A model generated the notes under the pieces. That model was not told where the DNA came from and ran no database searches. It saw nothing but the letters and a program-made list of their open reading frames with translations. A stretch of DNA of 64,000 nucleotides from Nitrospira sp. CR1.2 (lineage in GTDB: Bacteria; Nitrospirota; Nitrospiria; Nitrospirales; Nitrospiraceae): NCBI GenBank assembly GCA_014055495.1, contig WIAG01000009.1:1-64000 (forward strand), given 5' to 3'. Both the position numbers and the translations under genes were made by a program. Of the stretch, positions 19,713 to 29,395 are shown piece after piece (within the stretch, counting starts at the first letter, position 1; every line of letters starts with the position of its first letter).

Positions 19713-22700
19713 ATGAGCATGTGGAGGTGGGGATGTCGTCTCATGAGCCTGGCCCTCGTCCTGGGGGTCGCCGTCGGGACGGGAATGCCGGTTCAGGCCC
19801 AGTCACTGCTGTTCGGCCCCACGTCATACACCCGCACTGCCGGACCGCCGAATCAGTTCACTGAAACGATCGCCCTTCCAGCCGGCGCCACGCCACCGTA
19901 CACACTGCATCTGGTCAATGGAAACCCCGATGGGACGAAACGGCTCTCTTCGGCAACCGTCAAACTGAACGGGGTCCAAGTCGCCGACCCGAGCGATTTC
20001 GGCCAGAATGTGGCCGCGCTCGATCGGCCCGTGACTCTCCAGACGAGCAATACCCTGGAGATCCGGCTGACCAGTGCGCCGGGCAGTGTCCTCACGATCA
20101 GTCTCCTGGATACCGGAGGCGGGCCCCAACCAACCGGGCTGACGCCCAGTCCGCTGTCGCTGACGGCCGGTGCGGCCGGGACGCTCACGGCCACGCTCAG
20201 CCCCGCTCCCACTGCGGCGGGCTCGCTGGTTGCCGGAAGCGCCGATCCCGCCGTGGCGGTGGGGTCCACCACCGTGACGGTCACGCTCAACGGCGGGAGC
20301 GCGGCAAGTCAGGTGACGGTGAGCCCTCCGCCTCCGACCATCACCGGCCTGACCCCGAGCAGCGGCCAACCTGGAACCCAGGTGACGCTGACGGGGACCA
20401 ACTTCGTGAACGTGCAGACCGTTGCGTTCAATGGCGTGACGGCCACGTTCACCGTCACCGACGCGACGACCGTGGTCGCCGTGGTGCCTCCGGGAGGCAC
20501 CACCGGTCCCATCGCCGTGCAAACCCTCGCGGGGACGGCCACCAGGGCGACACCCTTCACCGTCATTCCCGCGCCGACCCTGGCCAGTCTTCAACCGGCT
20601 ACCCTTACGATCCTACAGGGCGAGACGGGCACGCTGACGGTCACGTTGCACGCCGCGCAGAGCACGGAGACCGCTGTAACGTTGTCCACCACCAACGCCG
20701 CCGTGGCGACGGTCCCGGCGACGGTGACCGTCCCGGCCACTCAACTGAGTATCGCGATCCCGGTCACGGCGCTTGCGCCAGGACAGGCGGACATCACGGC
20801 CTCCTTGAACGGCACCAGCGCCAGCAGCACCGTTACGGTGGTGCATCCAGTCCCGTTGCTCACGACGTTGTCGCCGACGAGCCTGCCGAGCGGGAGTCCG
20901 GCGACCACCCTCACGCTCACCGGTCAACGGTTCGTGGCCGGCGCCACCGTGCAGTTCGGCACGACGACGCTCGCCGCGACGCTGGTGAGCGCCACCCAGC
21001 TGTCCGCCGTCATTCCCGCCGCGGCCCTCACCAGTCAAGGCACGGTCCCGGTTGCGGTCACGAATCCCCCGCCTGGCGGTGGCCTCTCGAACAGCGTGCC
21101 CGTCACCATCGTCAATGGCCCGCCGCCGCTCGAGCCGATCGGGAACCGGACCGTTCCCCTCGGCCAGACCCTGTCGTTCACGGTGACCGCGACCGATCCG
21201 GACGGGGATCCCGTCATGTTTGCCGTGACGCCGCTGCCGTTGCCGCCGCACATGACGTTCAACAGTGAGACCGGACGCTTCACCTTCACCCCCGATGCGA
21301 CGCAGGTGGGCACCCTCTCACTGACCTTCCTCGCGTCGGACGGGGCCACGTCGTCGTCGGAATCGGTCAACCTCACCGTGACGGGGGCCGTCCCCGGTGC
21401 ACCGACCAGCGTGTCTGGCCGAGTGGACGATAGTTCCGGCAATCCCGTCGTTGGCGTGGCCGTGTCCTTACTAGATGTGCCGACGACGACCACGACGAAC
21501 ACGGCGGGCGAATTCACCCTCGCCTTTGCCGGCCATCCGGCCGGGCATCAACTCCTCGTCGTGACTGGGTTGCCGGCCGGGTATGCGAACTTAGTAGCGC
21601 CGGTCGATCTGATCGCCAATACGGCGAATGTGCTGCCGACGCCTGTGACCACCCCGCCGTTGGATCTGGCGACGGCGGTGACCGTGAACCCGGCGGCCAC
21701 GACCACGCTGACAAGTGCGACCGCGCATGTGACGGTCGTGATTCCACCGGGCCGGGCGAAGAATGCCGATGGCACGCCCTTTACGGGGCAGCTGACGATC
21801 AGCCCCGTCCCGGAATATGGCCGTCCCGAATCGCGGCCCGTGGAATTGCGGCCAGGCCTCTCGGTGACGATTCAACCGGCGGGCGTCATCCTCGATCCGC
21901 CCGTCCCCATCACCTTTCCGAATGTCGACAACATGTCGCCGGGCAACGAGTTTGACCTCTGGTCGTTGTATCCGGACACCGGCACGTTTTTGGTGGTGGG
22001 ACGGATGCGGGTCAGTGCCGATGGAGCGACCGTGGAGATGATTCCCGGCACCGGCGGGGTGCGCAAGACGGCCTGGCATTTTGCCATGCCTCCGGAATCC
22101 AAGGCAGACCTTCCGGAGGTGCCGAGCAAGGACGGGGACTGTGTGGCCTGTCGGACGGGCTCGGAAGCGGACCTCACCGCCGGCGCCCTGGCCCTGGACG
22201 AAATCATCCCAGGGATTCGCACGCTGGGGGTGACGCGGGATTTGGCCCTCCACTATCGGTCGACCAATGCGGATGTGCAGCGCATTGTCCCGGTGAACGC
22301 GACGCTCCGAGTGCAGGCGGCCGTGCCGACGACCTTCTCGGCGCGCCTCTCGATCGGTGGAGTCCAGCTCGGACAGGACCGGTATTGGGACAGTCGCGCC
22401 TTGCCGGAGAATGCGGATTCCGTCTCCCGTCTCGGCGTGCAATTCGACGGCAGCGCCTTCCCGACCGGCGTCTATCCGTCTGAACTCCTCCTGTTCTCCA
22501 ACTATCCGCAGTCGAGCATCGGTGGGGTGACGCGCAGTCAGGTCTTGCTGCGGAACGAACAGGCGAGCCCGTTCGGTGCCGGGTGGACCCTGACGGCCGT
22601 GGATCGTCTCTACCCGCAAGCGGACGGATCGGTGGTGTTGGCCAAGGGCACCGGCAGTACGCTGCTGTATGGCGCAGCGGGACGGCCCCTCGTGGTAGAG

Positions 22701-25700
22701 AGTTTCGATCAGGCCCGCAGCCTCACGGTCAGCGGGGTCAACGCCAGTTTTGTCGCGGGGGCGATGCATGCCGCGGCGCGGGGCGACCTGTTAAATCCCA
22801 CCAACTTCGGCGCACTGGGCACGATGCGTCGCCCCGTCGCCCTTCGGAGCGGGCTCAACGTCGTCACCCTCCCGGCGTTGGCGGGGGTGGATGTGTTTGT
22901 GGTGAATCTGCTGACGACCGAGCTCAGCGCAACGGAAGTCCAGGTACTCGAGCAGTTTGTGCGCGACGGAGGAACGGTCCTGGAGATTCGCAATACGGCT
23001 CCAACACGCCCGTTGTTGTTGGGGACCTTGCCCGCGCCGTTCATCGGCGACCTCACGGCAGACGTGACGCCGGAGGGCCTCACGTCGCCGCTGGGCAATG
23101 GGCCGTTCGGCACGATCATCAGTCCGTTGCTGACCGGGGGGAACGCGGGGTATGCGACCGCCGGGTTGGCGACCGTGCTGGCCCGGAATGATCTCGGCCC
23201 GAACGTCCTCCTGCTGCCGCCCGGGACGGTCTTCTCCGGCGCGGGCCGGGCAGTCCTGATCGGGGATGAAGAAATCGTGGCCTCTGGGTACACCGGTGGT
23301 GCGGGGTCGAACCGCTATACGGAAGGGTCGAATCGCACCTTCTTTTTGAACGCGATCGCGTACCTGGCTGGCGCGCCCGGCTATCGACCGGTGCTCCCGG
23401 CGGGCCCGACTGCCATCACGCTGCAAGGCCCCCCGGATGAGTATGCGGTCGTGGTGCGACAGGTGGATGGCACCTATACTCGAACCACCAAAGACGGCAC
23501 GGTGTCCCAATTCAGCCCGCAGGGCCTGTGCACGAGTCTGCGTGATCGGAACGGGAACCAGACCACCTATGCCTATGACGGCAGCGGGCGACTGGTGACG
23601 ATCACGGACCCGACCGGGCAGGTGACCACGCTGGCCTATAGTGGCACCACGGTGCAGAGCGTCACGGACCCGGCCGGTCGCGTGACGCAATTGGAGTATG
23701 ATGCGGCGGGCAACCTCCAGTGGCTTCGCGGCGCCGATACGACAGCGGTGACGTTCGCCTATGATGCGCAGCATCGGCTGATCCGTCGGACAGACGCCCG
23801 GAATCAGATCACGCAGTACACCTATGATGCCAGCGGTCGCTTTGCCCAGGCGACCTTGCCGGACGGGGCGACCCGCGCGGTCACCCCCAGTCACACCCTT
23901 GCGGTGCCCAATTTCGCTGCGGGGCAGGGAACGGCCGGCAACCCGGCGCCCGTGAGTGCCACGAGCGTCAACCGGGCGACGTTTACGGATGCCACCAATC
24001 ACAGCACAACCTTTGAACTGGACGCGCTGAGCCGCATCACCAAGCAGACCGATGCGTTGAACCGCGTGACCACCATCACGCGGGATGCCCGGGGCAATCC
24101 CACACAGATCGTCCGCCCCAATGGCGCGATCACCACCATGACCTACGACGCCAACGGCAATCTCCTCACGAGTACGGAGCAGGCCATTGCGGCGACGACG
24201 ACCTTTACGTACGAGCCGACCTTCAACCAGGTGACCAGCATCCGCGACCCCAAAGGCCACCTCACGCAGATCGCCTATGATGCCAAGGGGAACCCGCTGA
24301 CGATCACCGATGCCCTGAACCAGGTGACCACGTTTACCTACAATCCTCAGGGTCTCCTGCTCACGACCAAGGATGCCCTGAATCAGACCACTACCTTTAC
24401 CTACGACGCGCTCGGTCGCTTGCTGACCACGACCGATCCGCTGAGCCGCACGACCACGCTGACCTACGATGCGGCGGGCAATGTCGCGACCTCGAAAGAT
24501 GCGCTGAACCGCATCACGACGTTCGTGTACGATGCCAAGAACCGGCTCACCCAGGTCACCGATCCCAACACGGGTGTCACGGCCTATGCCTACGACGGCA
24601 ACGGCAATCTGCTGACCGTCACGGATGCGAAGAACCAGATGACCACCTTTGCCTACGATAGCCGGAACCGGCTCCTCAGCACCACCGACCCGCTGGGCAA
24701 GATCGAGCGGTATACCTATGACGGGAACGACAATCTGCTCACGCGAATCACGCCCAAGAACGAGACCATCAGCTTCGCCTACGATGCCGTGAACCACTTG
24801 CTCAGTAAGACCCTGCCGGGCAGCCAGGTGACGAGCTACCTCTATGATCTCGCCGGGAACTTGACCGGCGTGACCGATCCGGATAGCGTGCTGACCATGA
24901 CCTACGATCTGGCGAATCGGCTGCTCAACGTCACGACCGCTAGCTCGCCGAATCAACCGACGGTCTCCCTCGGCTATGCCTACGACCAGACGGGCAATCG
25001 CCTCACCCTGGCCGATGGGATCAAGACGACCAGCTATCACTATGACGGACTGAATCGTCTGAGCGGACTGGGCGATGGCGTGACCCTGCCGCCGCCGACG
25101 GCGAACTTGGTGGCCTGGTGGACAGGTGACGGTACGGCCGCCGATGCCCAAGGGACCAACTCCGGGATCTTGCGCAACGGGGTGGCGTTCGCGGCAGGCT
25201 TGGCGGGACAGGCCTTTCAGTTCGACGGGGTGGACGACGAGATCGGCTTCACCAGCACGGTGGGTCGATTCGGGTTTCAGGCCACGGTGGATCTGTGGAT
25301 CAAGACCACCTCGACGCGTCGTGAGACCATCATGAGCGACCGGCTGACCTGTACGGTCACGTCTCCGGCCAACGTGGCCTCCTGGGAGCTGCAGCTCCAA
25401 CCGAACGGCACGGCCAGCGTTGCCGTGGCCGGACCGGACGCGGGGGCGGGGACGACGTTGGTGAGCGTCAGCGTGGCGACGACGCAGCGGGTCAATGATG
25501 GACAGTGGCATCGGCTCGGGGTGGTCCGCAATGGCACCGAACTCCGGCTCTATCGCGACGGCCAGCTGGAAGGCTTTTGGAATTTTCTCAACGGGCCGCC
25601 GCTCTTGACGAGCCTGCCGGCGGGTGGCCTGCGCATCGGCAGCGGGGGCTGTGGGACCAGTCCGTTCACCGGTCAGCTCGATGAGATCACCATGGCGGAT

Positions 25701-27143
25701 CGGGCCTGGACGGTGGCCGAGCTCCAAGCGCCCCGGACGCAAGAGCAGCCCGTGGCAAGTTATGTCTATGACGCGCTCTCGCGCCGGATCGCCACGACCC
25801 TGTCGAATGGGACGCAGACGACCTACAGCTATGATCCGGCTAGTCAGGTGCAGCAGATTCGTCATGCGTCAACCGTCACTGGTCAACCGGTGAATATGGC
25901 CGACTATGTCTATAACGGCGTGGGGAACCGAACGAGCCTCACGGATCGCCGTGGCAGTCAGGCGTTTGGCTACGACACACAGGATCGGCTCACCAGCGCG
26001 AGCCATCCGCTGCCCCCAACCAGCCAAACGTTCGCGTACGATGCCGTGGGCAATCGGATCAGCAACGGCAGTCTCAGCAACGCCGGAAACCAATTGACCG
26101 AGGACTCGGCCTTTACCTATCTCTATGACGATAATGGTAACCAGACGCGCAAGACGAACAAGACCACGAACAACTTCACCGCGTACACGTATGACGCAGA
26201 AAACAGATTGGTGAAGGCGGAAGAGTTCGCGGCCGGCAACCCAACGCCATTTGCCACGTCAACCTACCGCTACGATGGGTTAGGTCGCCGCATCGAAAAG
26301 GTCGCCAATGGGCAAACGAAACGGTACATCTATGATGGGGAAGACATTCTGCTGGAATACGACGGCGCGAATGTGCTCCAAGCCCGGTACACCCATGGGC
26401 CTGGGATCGATGAGCCGATTGCGGTGACGAAGGGCGGTTCGACCTACTTTTATCACCAGGATGGCCTGGGCACCGTCACGGATCTCACCGACTCCACCGG
26501 CGCGACCGCGAAGAGCTACAGTTACGATGCCTATGGGAATCTCGTGGATCAAACCGGCACGCTGGAGCAGCCGTATACGTATACGGGCCGCGAGTTCGAC
26601 AGCGAGAGTGGGCTCTTGTACTACAGGGCGAGATATTACGACTCGGTTACAGGGAGATTCTTGCAACAAGATCCTGGGTTGGCTGGAGTAAACTCCGCTC
26701 GACTTCCACGTCATCCGCTTGATTTAGTCTCACAATATGCCTACGCGGCCGATAATCCGATTCGGCTGATTGATCCGCTAGGTAATGAACCACAAGAACC
26801 AGGTGGGGTGGGCGTCGAAGCGTGCAAATATTATGAGGATGTTGGGAGAGTCAACGGATGCAAGTACCACCCCTATGCGAGAGAGTATTGTGAGAATCCA
26901 AAGCAAAACCCGTGCATACGGTCTTTGGCCTCAGCAGGAACGATCAACGTCATTCGTCAAGAGCTAATCATTGAAGATCAAAAAGCGCGTATCGATCGAT
27001 CAACAGAAGCATGTGACACACCGGGCTGTGCAACAGCTCAAGCAGTTGCGGCCTATCACAAGAAAGTGTTTGCCGCACATGGCATACCTGAGTGGTGCTT
27101 CCCGTCTTGGTGGCTGTCAGCTAGAGGCACCGGAGATCGGTGA
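19713..27143 (+). CDS. Exported Rhs-repeat protein with Ig, LamG and Cys-rich C-terminal tip
   Basis: The 2476-residue protein has a signal peptide (cleavage near PVQA-QS), then Ig/IPT-type beta domains (about 130-560, one clear IPT/TIG at 206-284), a carboxypeptidase-regulatory-like domain (566-629), a ZU5-like region (656-792) and an alpha/beta insert (about 1056-1226). YD repeats follow (1250-1790), a LamG/concanavalin domain (1795-2005), more YD repeats, and the Rhs core (2286-2360, RYYDSVTGRFLQQDP, NPIRLIDPLG). After the core comes a unique 116-residue tip with seven Cys. In polymorphic toxins this tip is the toxin; its activity is unknown here. The start follows GGAGGAGGGGG. The next gene overlaps by 4 bases. 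Confidence 0.88.
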   Translation: MSMWRWGCRLMSLALVLGVAVGTGMPVQAQSLLFGPTSYTRTAGPPNQFTETIALPAGATPPYTLHLVNGNPDGTKRLSSATVKLNGVQVADPSDFGQNVAALDRPVTLQTSNTLEIRLTSAPGSVLTISLLDTGGGPQPTGLTPSPLSLTAGAAGTLTATLSPAPTAAGSLVAGSADPAVAVGSTTVTVTLNGGSAASQVTVSPPPPTITGLTPSSGQPGTQVTLTGTNFVNVQTVAFNGVTATFTVTDATTVVAVVPPGGTTGPIAVQTLAGTATRATPFTVIPAPTLASLQPATLTILQGETGTLTVTLHAAQSTETAVTLSTTNAAVATVPATVTVPATQLSIAIPVTALAPGQADITASLNGTSASSTVTVVHPVPLLTTLSPTSLPSGSPATTLTLTGQRFVAGATVQFGTTTLAATLVSATQLSAVIPAAALTSQGTVPVAVTNPPPGGGLSNSVPVTIVNGPPPLEPIGNRTVPLGQTLSFTVTATDPDGDPVMFAVTPLPLPPHMTFNSETGRFTFTPDATQVGTLSLTFLASDGATSSSESVNLTVTGAVPGAPTSVSGRVDDSSGNPVVGVAVSLLDVPTTTTTNTAGEFTLAFAGHPAGHQLLVVTGLPAGYANLVAPVDLIANTANVLPTPVTTPPLDLATAVTVNPAATTTLTSATAHVTVVIPPGRAKNADGTPFTGQLTISPVPEYGRPESRPVELRPGLSVTIQPAGVILDPPVPITFPNVDNMSPGNEFDLWSLYPDTGTFLVVGRMRVSADGATVEMIPGTGGVRKTAWHFAMPPESKADLPEVPSKDGDCVACRTGSEADLTAGALALDEIIPGIRTLGVTRDLALHYRSTNADVQRIVPVNATLRVQAAVPTTFSARLSIGGVQLGQDRYWDSRALPENADSVSRLGVQFDGSAFPTGVYPSELLLFSNYPQSSIGGVTRSQVLLRNEQASPFGAGWTLTAVDRLYPQADGSVVLAKGTGSTLLYGAAGRPLVVESFDQARSLTVSGVNASFVAGAMHAAARGDLLNPTNFGALGTMRRPVALRSGLNVVTLPALAGVDVFVVNLLTTELSATEVQVLEQFVRDGGTVLEIRNTAPTRPLLLGTLPAPFIGDLTADVTPEGLTSPLGNGPFGTIISPLLTGGNAGYATAGLATVLARNDLGPNVLLLPPGTVFSGAGRAVLIGDEEIVASGYTGGAGSNRYTEGSNRTFFLNAIAYLAGAPGYRPVLPAGPTAITLQGPPDEYAVVVRQVDGTYTRTTKDGTVSQFSPQGLCTSLRDRNGNQTTYAYDGSGRLVTITDPTGQVTTLAYSGTTVQSVTDPAGRVTQLEYDAAGNLQWLRGADTTAVTFAYDAQHRLIRRTDARNQITQYTYDASGRFAQATLPDGATRAVTPSHTLAVPNFAAGQGTAGNPAPVSATSVNRATFTDATNHSTTFELDALSRITKQTDALNRVTTITRDARGNPTQIVRPNGAITTMTYDANGNLLTSTEQAIAATTTFTYEPTFNQVTSIRDPKGHLTQIAYDAKGNPLTITDALNQVTTFTYNPQGLLLTTKDALNQTTTFTYDALGRLLTTTDPLSRTTTLTYDAAGNVATSKDALNRITTFVYDAKNRLTQVTDPNTGVTAYAYDGNGNLLTVTDAKNQMTTFAYDSRNRLLSTTDPLGKIERYTYDGNDNLLTRITPKNETISFAYDAVNHLLSKTLPGSQVTSYLYDLAGNLTGVTDPDSVLTMTYDLANRLLNVTTASSPNQPTVSLGYAYDQTGNRLTLADGIKTTSYHYDGLNRLSGLGDGVTLPPPTANLVAWWTGDGTAADAQGTNSGILRNGVAFAAGLAGQAFQFDGVDDEIGFTSTVGRFGFQATVDLWIKTTSTRRETIMSDRLTCTVTSPANVASWELQLQPNGTASVAVAGPDAGAGTTLVSVSVATTQRVNDGQWHRLGVVRNGTELRLYRDGQLEGFWNFLNGPPLLTSLPAGGLRIGSGGCGTSPFTGQLDEITMADRAWTVAELQAPRTQEQPVASYVYDALSRRIATTLSNGTQTTYSYDPASQVQQIRHASTVTGQPVNMADYVYNGVGNRTSLTDRRGSQAFGYDTQDRLTSASHPLPPTSQTFAYDAVGNRISNGSLSNAGNQLTEDSAFTYLYDDNGNQTRKTNKTTNNFTAYTYDAENRLVKAEEFAAGNPTPFATSTYRYDGLGRRIEKVANGQTKRYIYDGEDILLEYDGANVLQARYTHGPGIDEPIAVTKGGSTYFYHQDGLGTVTDLTDSTGATAKSYSYDAYGNLVDQTGTLEQPYTYTGREFDSESGLLYYRARYYDSVTGRFLQQDPGLAGVNSARLPRHPLDLVSQYAYAADNPIRLIDPLGNEPQEPGGVGVEACKYYEDVGRVNGCKYHPYAREYCENPKQNPCIRSLASAGTINVIRQELIIEDQKARIDRSTEACDTPGCATAQAVAAYHKKVFAAHGIPEWCFPSWWLSARGTGDR

Positions 27144-27742
27144 ACAACCCGACTACACCTCATCGATTGGCCTGGATGTGGCTACTCCTTGCTGTCGGCT
27201 TCGCAGTACAGGCAGGGCGTTATATATACCTGACATTCTATCAGGGAGATCCCGATGAACTGTTACGCAGCAAGATTATAGGCTTGGCAGACGGAATTCC
27301 TCTCGCCATACTCTGTTTCAGCAATTTCTTTTTACAGAGCAAGAGGGGACTTGGAGGTCTAGCTGTACGGATTCTCGTGAGTGTAACGGTCGGGCTCGGA
27401 CTGTGCTTTCTCGGGGCAGGAATCTGGGATGTCTTTGAATCGTGGCCTGATCCTGAAAAATCACTCCGCCTCAGCTCTCTGATACTGATCGCTTTTGGCT
27501 TTGTTGGATACCCCCTCGGCGTGTTGCTGGTTGCCTATCGCCACTGGACCCGAAGCACCACGATGACGCTTCCTAGGGTCACGCTTTTGCCTTTTTCGAT
27601 CTGCATCGGTCTCCACATCCTGGAATTTCTTGTGTGGTGGTTTTGGCCATTCGGGTCGGCTTCTTTATATGGAGCAGCCTCGCTTGCCCTCTTCTTTGCT
27701 GCAACGAATTTCTCACTCCTGACGAGTTCTACTGACCTATGA
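27140..27742 (+). CDS. Six-helix membrane protein, candidate immunity protein for the Rhs tip
   Basis: The 200-residue protein is almost entirely membrane: I count about six hydrophobic segments (roughly 10-30, 46-66, 74-99, 111-133, 146-167, 171-193). I recognise no family. It starts with GTG overlapping the Rhs stop as GTGA, so it is translationally coupled to the Rhs gene. In Rhs polymorphic toxin systems the gene directly after the toxin tip encodes the cognate immunity protein; a membrane-located one would fit a toxin acting on the membrane or in the periplasm. This role is inferred from position alone. The base composition is lower in GC than the Rhs gene, as is usual for swapped tip-immunity modules. 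Confidence 0.65.
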   Translation: MNNPTTPHRLAWMWLLLAVGFAVQAGRYIYLTFYQGDPDELLRSKIIGLADGIPLAILCFSNFFLQSKRGLGGLAVRILVSVTVGLGLCFLGAGIWDVFESWPDPEKSLRLSSLILIAFGFVGYPLGVLLVAYRHWTRSTTMTLPRVTLLPFSICIGLHILEFLVWWFWPFGSASLYGAASLALFFAATNFSLLTSSTDL

Positions 27743-27792
27743 CCATGATATCCAAAGTGGCCTTCTCCTATGATCCCGCCAGTCAGGGCGAA

Positions 27793-28544
27793 TAAAAGGG
27801 GTCGGGAGTCTTTTCTTGACAGGGCGGCTCGTGGGGTGTACAAGACCGCATGCCCCGTCGTCCCCGCCTCGCTGCTGGCGAACTCGCCTATCATGTCCTC
27901 AACCGCCGTGTGGGGCGTCTGCCGCTGTTTGAGAAACCCGCCGACTATGCCGCCTTCGAGAAGATCCTGGCGGAGGCCGTCGAAGCAACGCGCATCCGAA
28001 TCGCGGCCTATTGCCTGATGCCGAATCATTGGCATCTGTTCCTGTGGCCGCGGCGGGATGGGGAACTCTCGGAAGTCCTGCGGTGGATCACCGTCACCCA
28101 TACACAACGCTGGCACGCGCATCATAAGACGGCGGGAACGGGGCCGGTGTATCAGGGGCGCTTCAAGTCGTTTCCGGTCCAGACGGACGAACATTTCTTG
28201 ACGGTGGCCCGCTATGTGGAGCGCAATGCGTTGCGGGCGAAGCTGGTGCGTCGAGCGGAGGACTGGCAGTGGTCGAGTCTGTGGCGACGGACGCAAGGTG
28301 AACCGAAACTGACCGCGTGGCTGTGTGACTGGCCAATGGACCGTCCTCGGGATTGGGGAGGCTGGGTGAACCGCCCTCAAGGGGCCGCCGAGCTTGAGGC
28401 ACTGCGGACAAGCGTGCAGCGCGGCCGCCCGTTCGGCGACGAGGGCTGGGTGCGACGGATCGCGAAACGCTTTGGGATGGAATCGACGTTGCGGCCCCGC
28501 GGCCGACCGAAGGGCTCGTGAGAAAAGACTCCCGACCCCTTTTA
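27793..28544 (+). mobile_element. RAYT unit bounded by perfect 24-bp inverted repeats
   Basis: Bases 27793-27816 are the exact reverse complement of 28521-28544. Each arm is itself imperfectly palindromic (AAAAG ... CTTTT around GGGTCGGGAGT), as REP sequences are. The right arm starts at the last base of the transposase stop codon. The unit is inserted within rhs-derived sequence. This looks like a complete, probably recently active, REP-associated unit. Confidence 0.75.
27850..28521 (+). CDS. REP-associated tyrosine transposase (RAYT)
   Basis: The 223-residue Y1-type HUH transposase is intact. It has the His-hydrophobic-His pair (NHWHLFLWP) preceded by AAYCLMPNH and the N-terminal PRRPRLAAGELAYHVLNRRV. 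The candidate catalytic Tyr is in VARYVERNALRA, and GPVYQGRFKSF is the family block before it. RAYTs are single-copy domesticated relatives of IS200/IS605 that process REP palindromes; the matching REP-like arms here lie directly outside the gene. The C-terminal WVRRIAKRFGMESTLRPRGRPKG is the usual basic tail. No ribosome binding site of note is visible, which is common for transposases. Confidence 0.85.
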   Translation: MPRRPRLAAGELAYHVLNRRVGRLPLFEKPADYAAFEKILAEAVEATRIRIAAYCLMPNHWHLFLWPRRDGELSEVLRWITVTHTQRWHAHHKTAGTGPVYQGRFKSFPVQTDEHFLTVARYVERNALRAKLVRRAEDWQWSSLWRRTQGEPKLTAWLCDWPMDRPRDWGGWVNRPQGAAELEALRTSVQRGRPFGDEGWVRRIAKRFGMESTLRPRGRPKGS

Positions 28545-28675
28545 TCCGACGGCGTCGCAGGTCACGAACATCCTCCATCAGATCACGGAAAAAGCAATGG
28601 GGTCTGACATGACTAGTGAATTTATGGGAGCCTCATGCTGAGGTGTGACGATTTCGGATCCTTGCGGTAGGCGGG

Positions 28676-29089
28676 TCAAGACTGTAGATCACAGACAAGC
28701 GCCTTGAATTGTGAGACGGACACGATCGTGGTTGTGACGAGCTTTCTGGCGTGCGTGAAGTCGTGATCCCCGGTAATGAGCCAGTCCGCATGGGCCGCCA
28801 GGGCACAGGCGAGAAATTTGGCATCGGTGGGATCCGGAGGATAGGGCGGCGTGACCGGGATGGCCACAAGCACAGTCACCGTCTCCAGCCAGGTCAGCCA
28901 CTGATGCAGGAGGTCCGGCGAGAGCCCGAACTTCGGGCGGGCGAGGACCGTCTTGTACTCGGCGAGGATCTCCGTGGAGACGACCCAGTCCCATCCTGGT
29001 TGAGCCACGATCCAGCGCAGTACGGCTTCCGGGGTTCTGTTCTTGAGGGCCGCCGACACCAAGACATTGGTGTCGATGACGACATTCAT
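28676..29089 (-). CDS. PIN-domain toxin
   Basis: The 137-residue protein is a PIN-domain ribonuclease of the COG1569-like group. The first acidic residue is Asp6 in VIDTNVLVSA, Glu at 41 is in TEILAEYK, and Asp residues lie in PTDAKFLACAL and LITGDHDF. PIN toxins cut RNA and are held inactive by a cognate antitoxin. Its ATG overlaps the stop of the antitoxin-like gene by 4 bases (ATGA). Its location within the rhs debris suggests an acquired stabilising module. Family confident; RNA target unknown. Confidence 0.82.
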   Translation of the reverse strand: MNVVIDTNVLVSAALKNRTPEAVLRWIVAQPGWDWVVSTEILAEYKTVLARPKFGLSPDLLHQWLTWLETVTVLVAIPVTPPYPPDPTDAKFLACALAAHADWLITGDHDFTHARKLVTTTIVSVSQFKALVCDLQS

Positions 29090-29325
29090 TGGCTGGTCCT
29101 GACAGCTGCCACTTCTGCGGCAATCTCCGCGTCTGTGAGGAGGCGAGCTTGCGGCAACGTTTGCGTCGTGTGGAGCAGTTGTTGGAGCGTCCCGAGTTTC
29201 GTGGCAGATGTGGGGTCGTCAGCGATCACCACCACTTCGACGCGTTCTCCGGCTTGAAAAGGCATATCGGACAAGGTCACCTGGCCGGAATCTTCGACCA
29301 CGACATATGTTCGGTAGGCTCGCAT
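29086..29325 (-). CDS. Putative antitoxin of the PIN toxin
   Basis: The 79-residue product has an N-terminal AbrB/SpoVT-like beta strand pattern (YRTYVVVEDSGQVTLSDMPFQAGERVEV) and a charged C-terminal helix ending EIAAEVAAVRTS, which would wrap the toxin. This resembles the small antitoxins paired with COG1569-type PIN toxins. I chose the ATG at 29325 because a GAGG site lies about 8 bases upstream; the frame also allows ATG 29331 and GTG 29334. Its stop overlaps the toxin start. It likely autoregulates its operon, but no operator stands out. Confidence 0.7.
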   Translation of the reverse strand: MRAYRTYVVVEDSGQVTLSDMPFQAGERVEVVVIADDPTSATKLGTLQQLLHTTQTLPQARLLTDAEIAAEVAAVRTSQ

Positions 29326-29395
29326 CGGCATCACCTCGTCAGGATATTATGATCTGGCCCCAATCTGAGTGCAAGCCTGTTGGAGATTTGCTCGC

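Larger units (their letters stand above)
27757..28593 (+). pseudogene. rhs fragment split by a RAYT element
   Basis: Bases 27757-27787 encode FSYDPASQ-like sequence, and bases 28557-28593 continue as QVTNILHQITEK. The same join, YDPASQVTNILHKIT, is uninterrupted in the rhs fragment at 30680-30725. A RAYT unit (27793-28544) has therefore inserted into a YD-repeat sequence. Only about 70 bases of rhs remain, so this is debris of a displaced rhs module. Confidence 0.6.

Noticed and set aside
22791..25865. A 1024-residue minus-strand open frame across the rhs gene
   Set aside because: It is antisense to the YD-repeat region, very rich in Arg/Gly/His, and has no domain or ribosome binding site. 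Codon bias of the repeat gene on the plus strand explains it.
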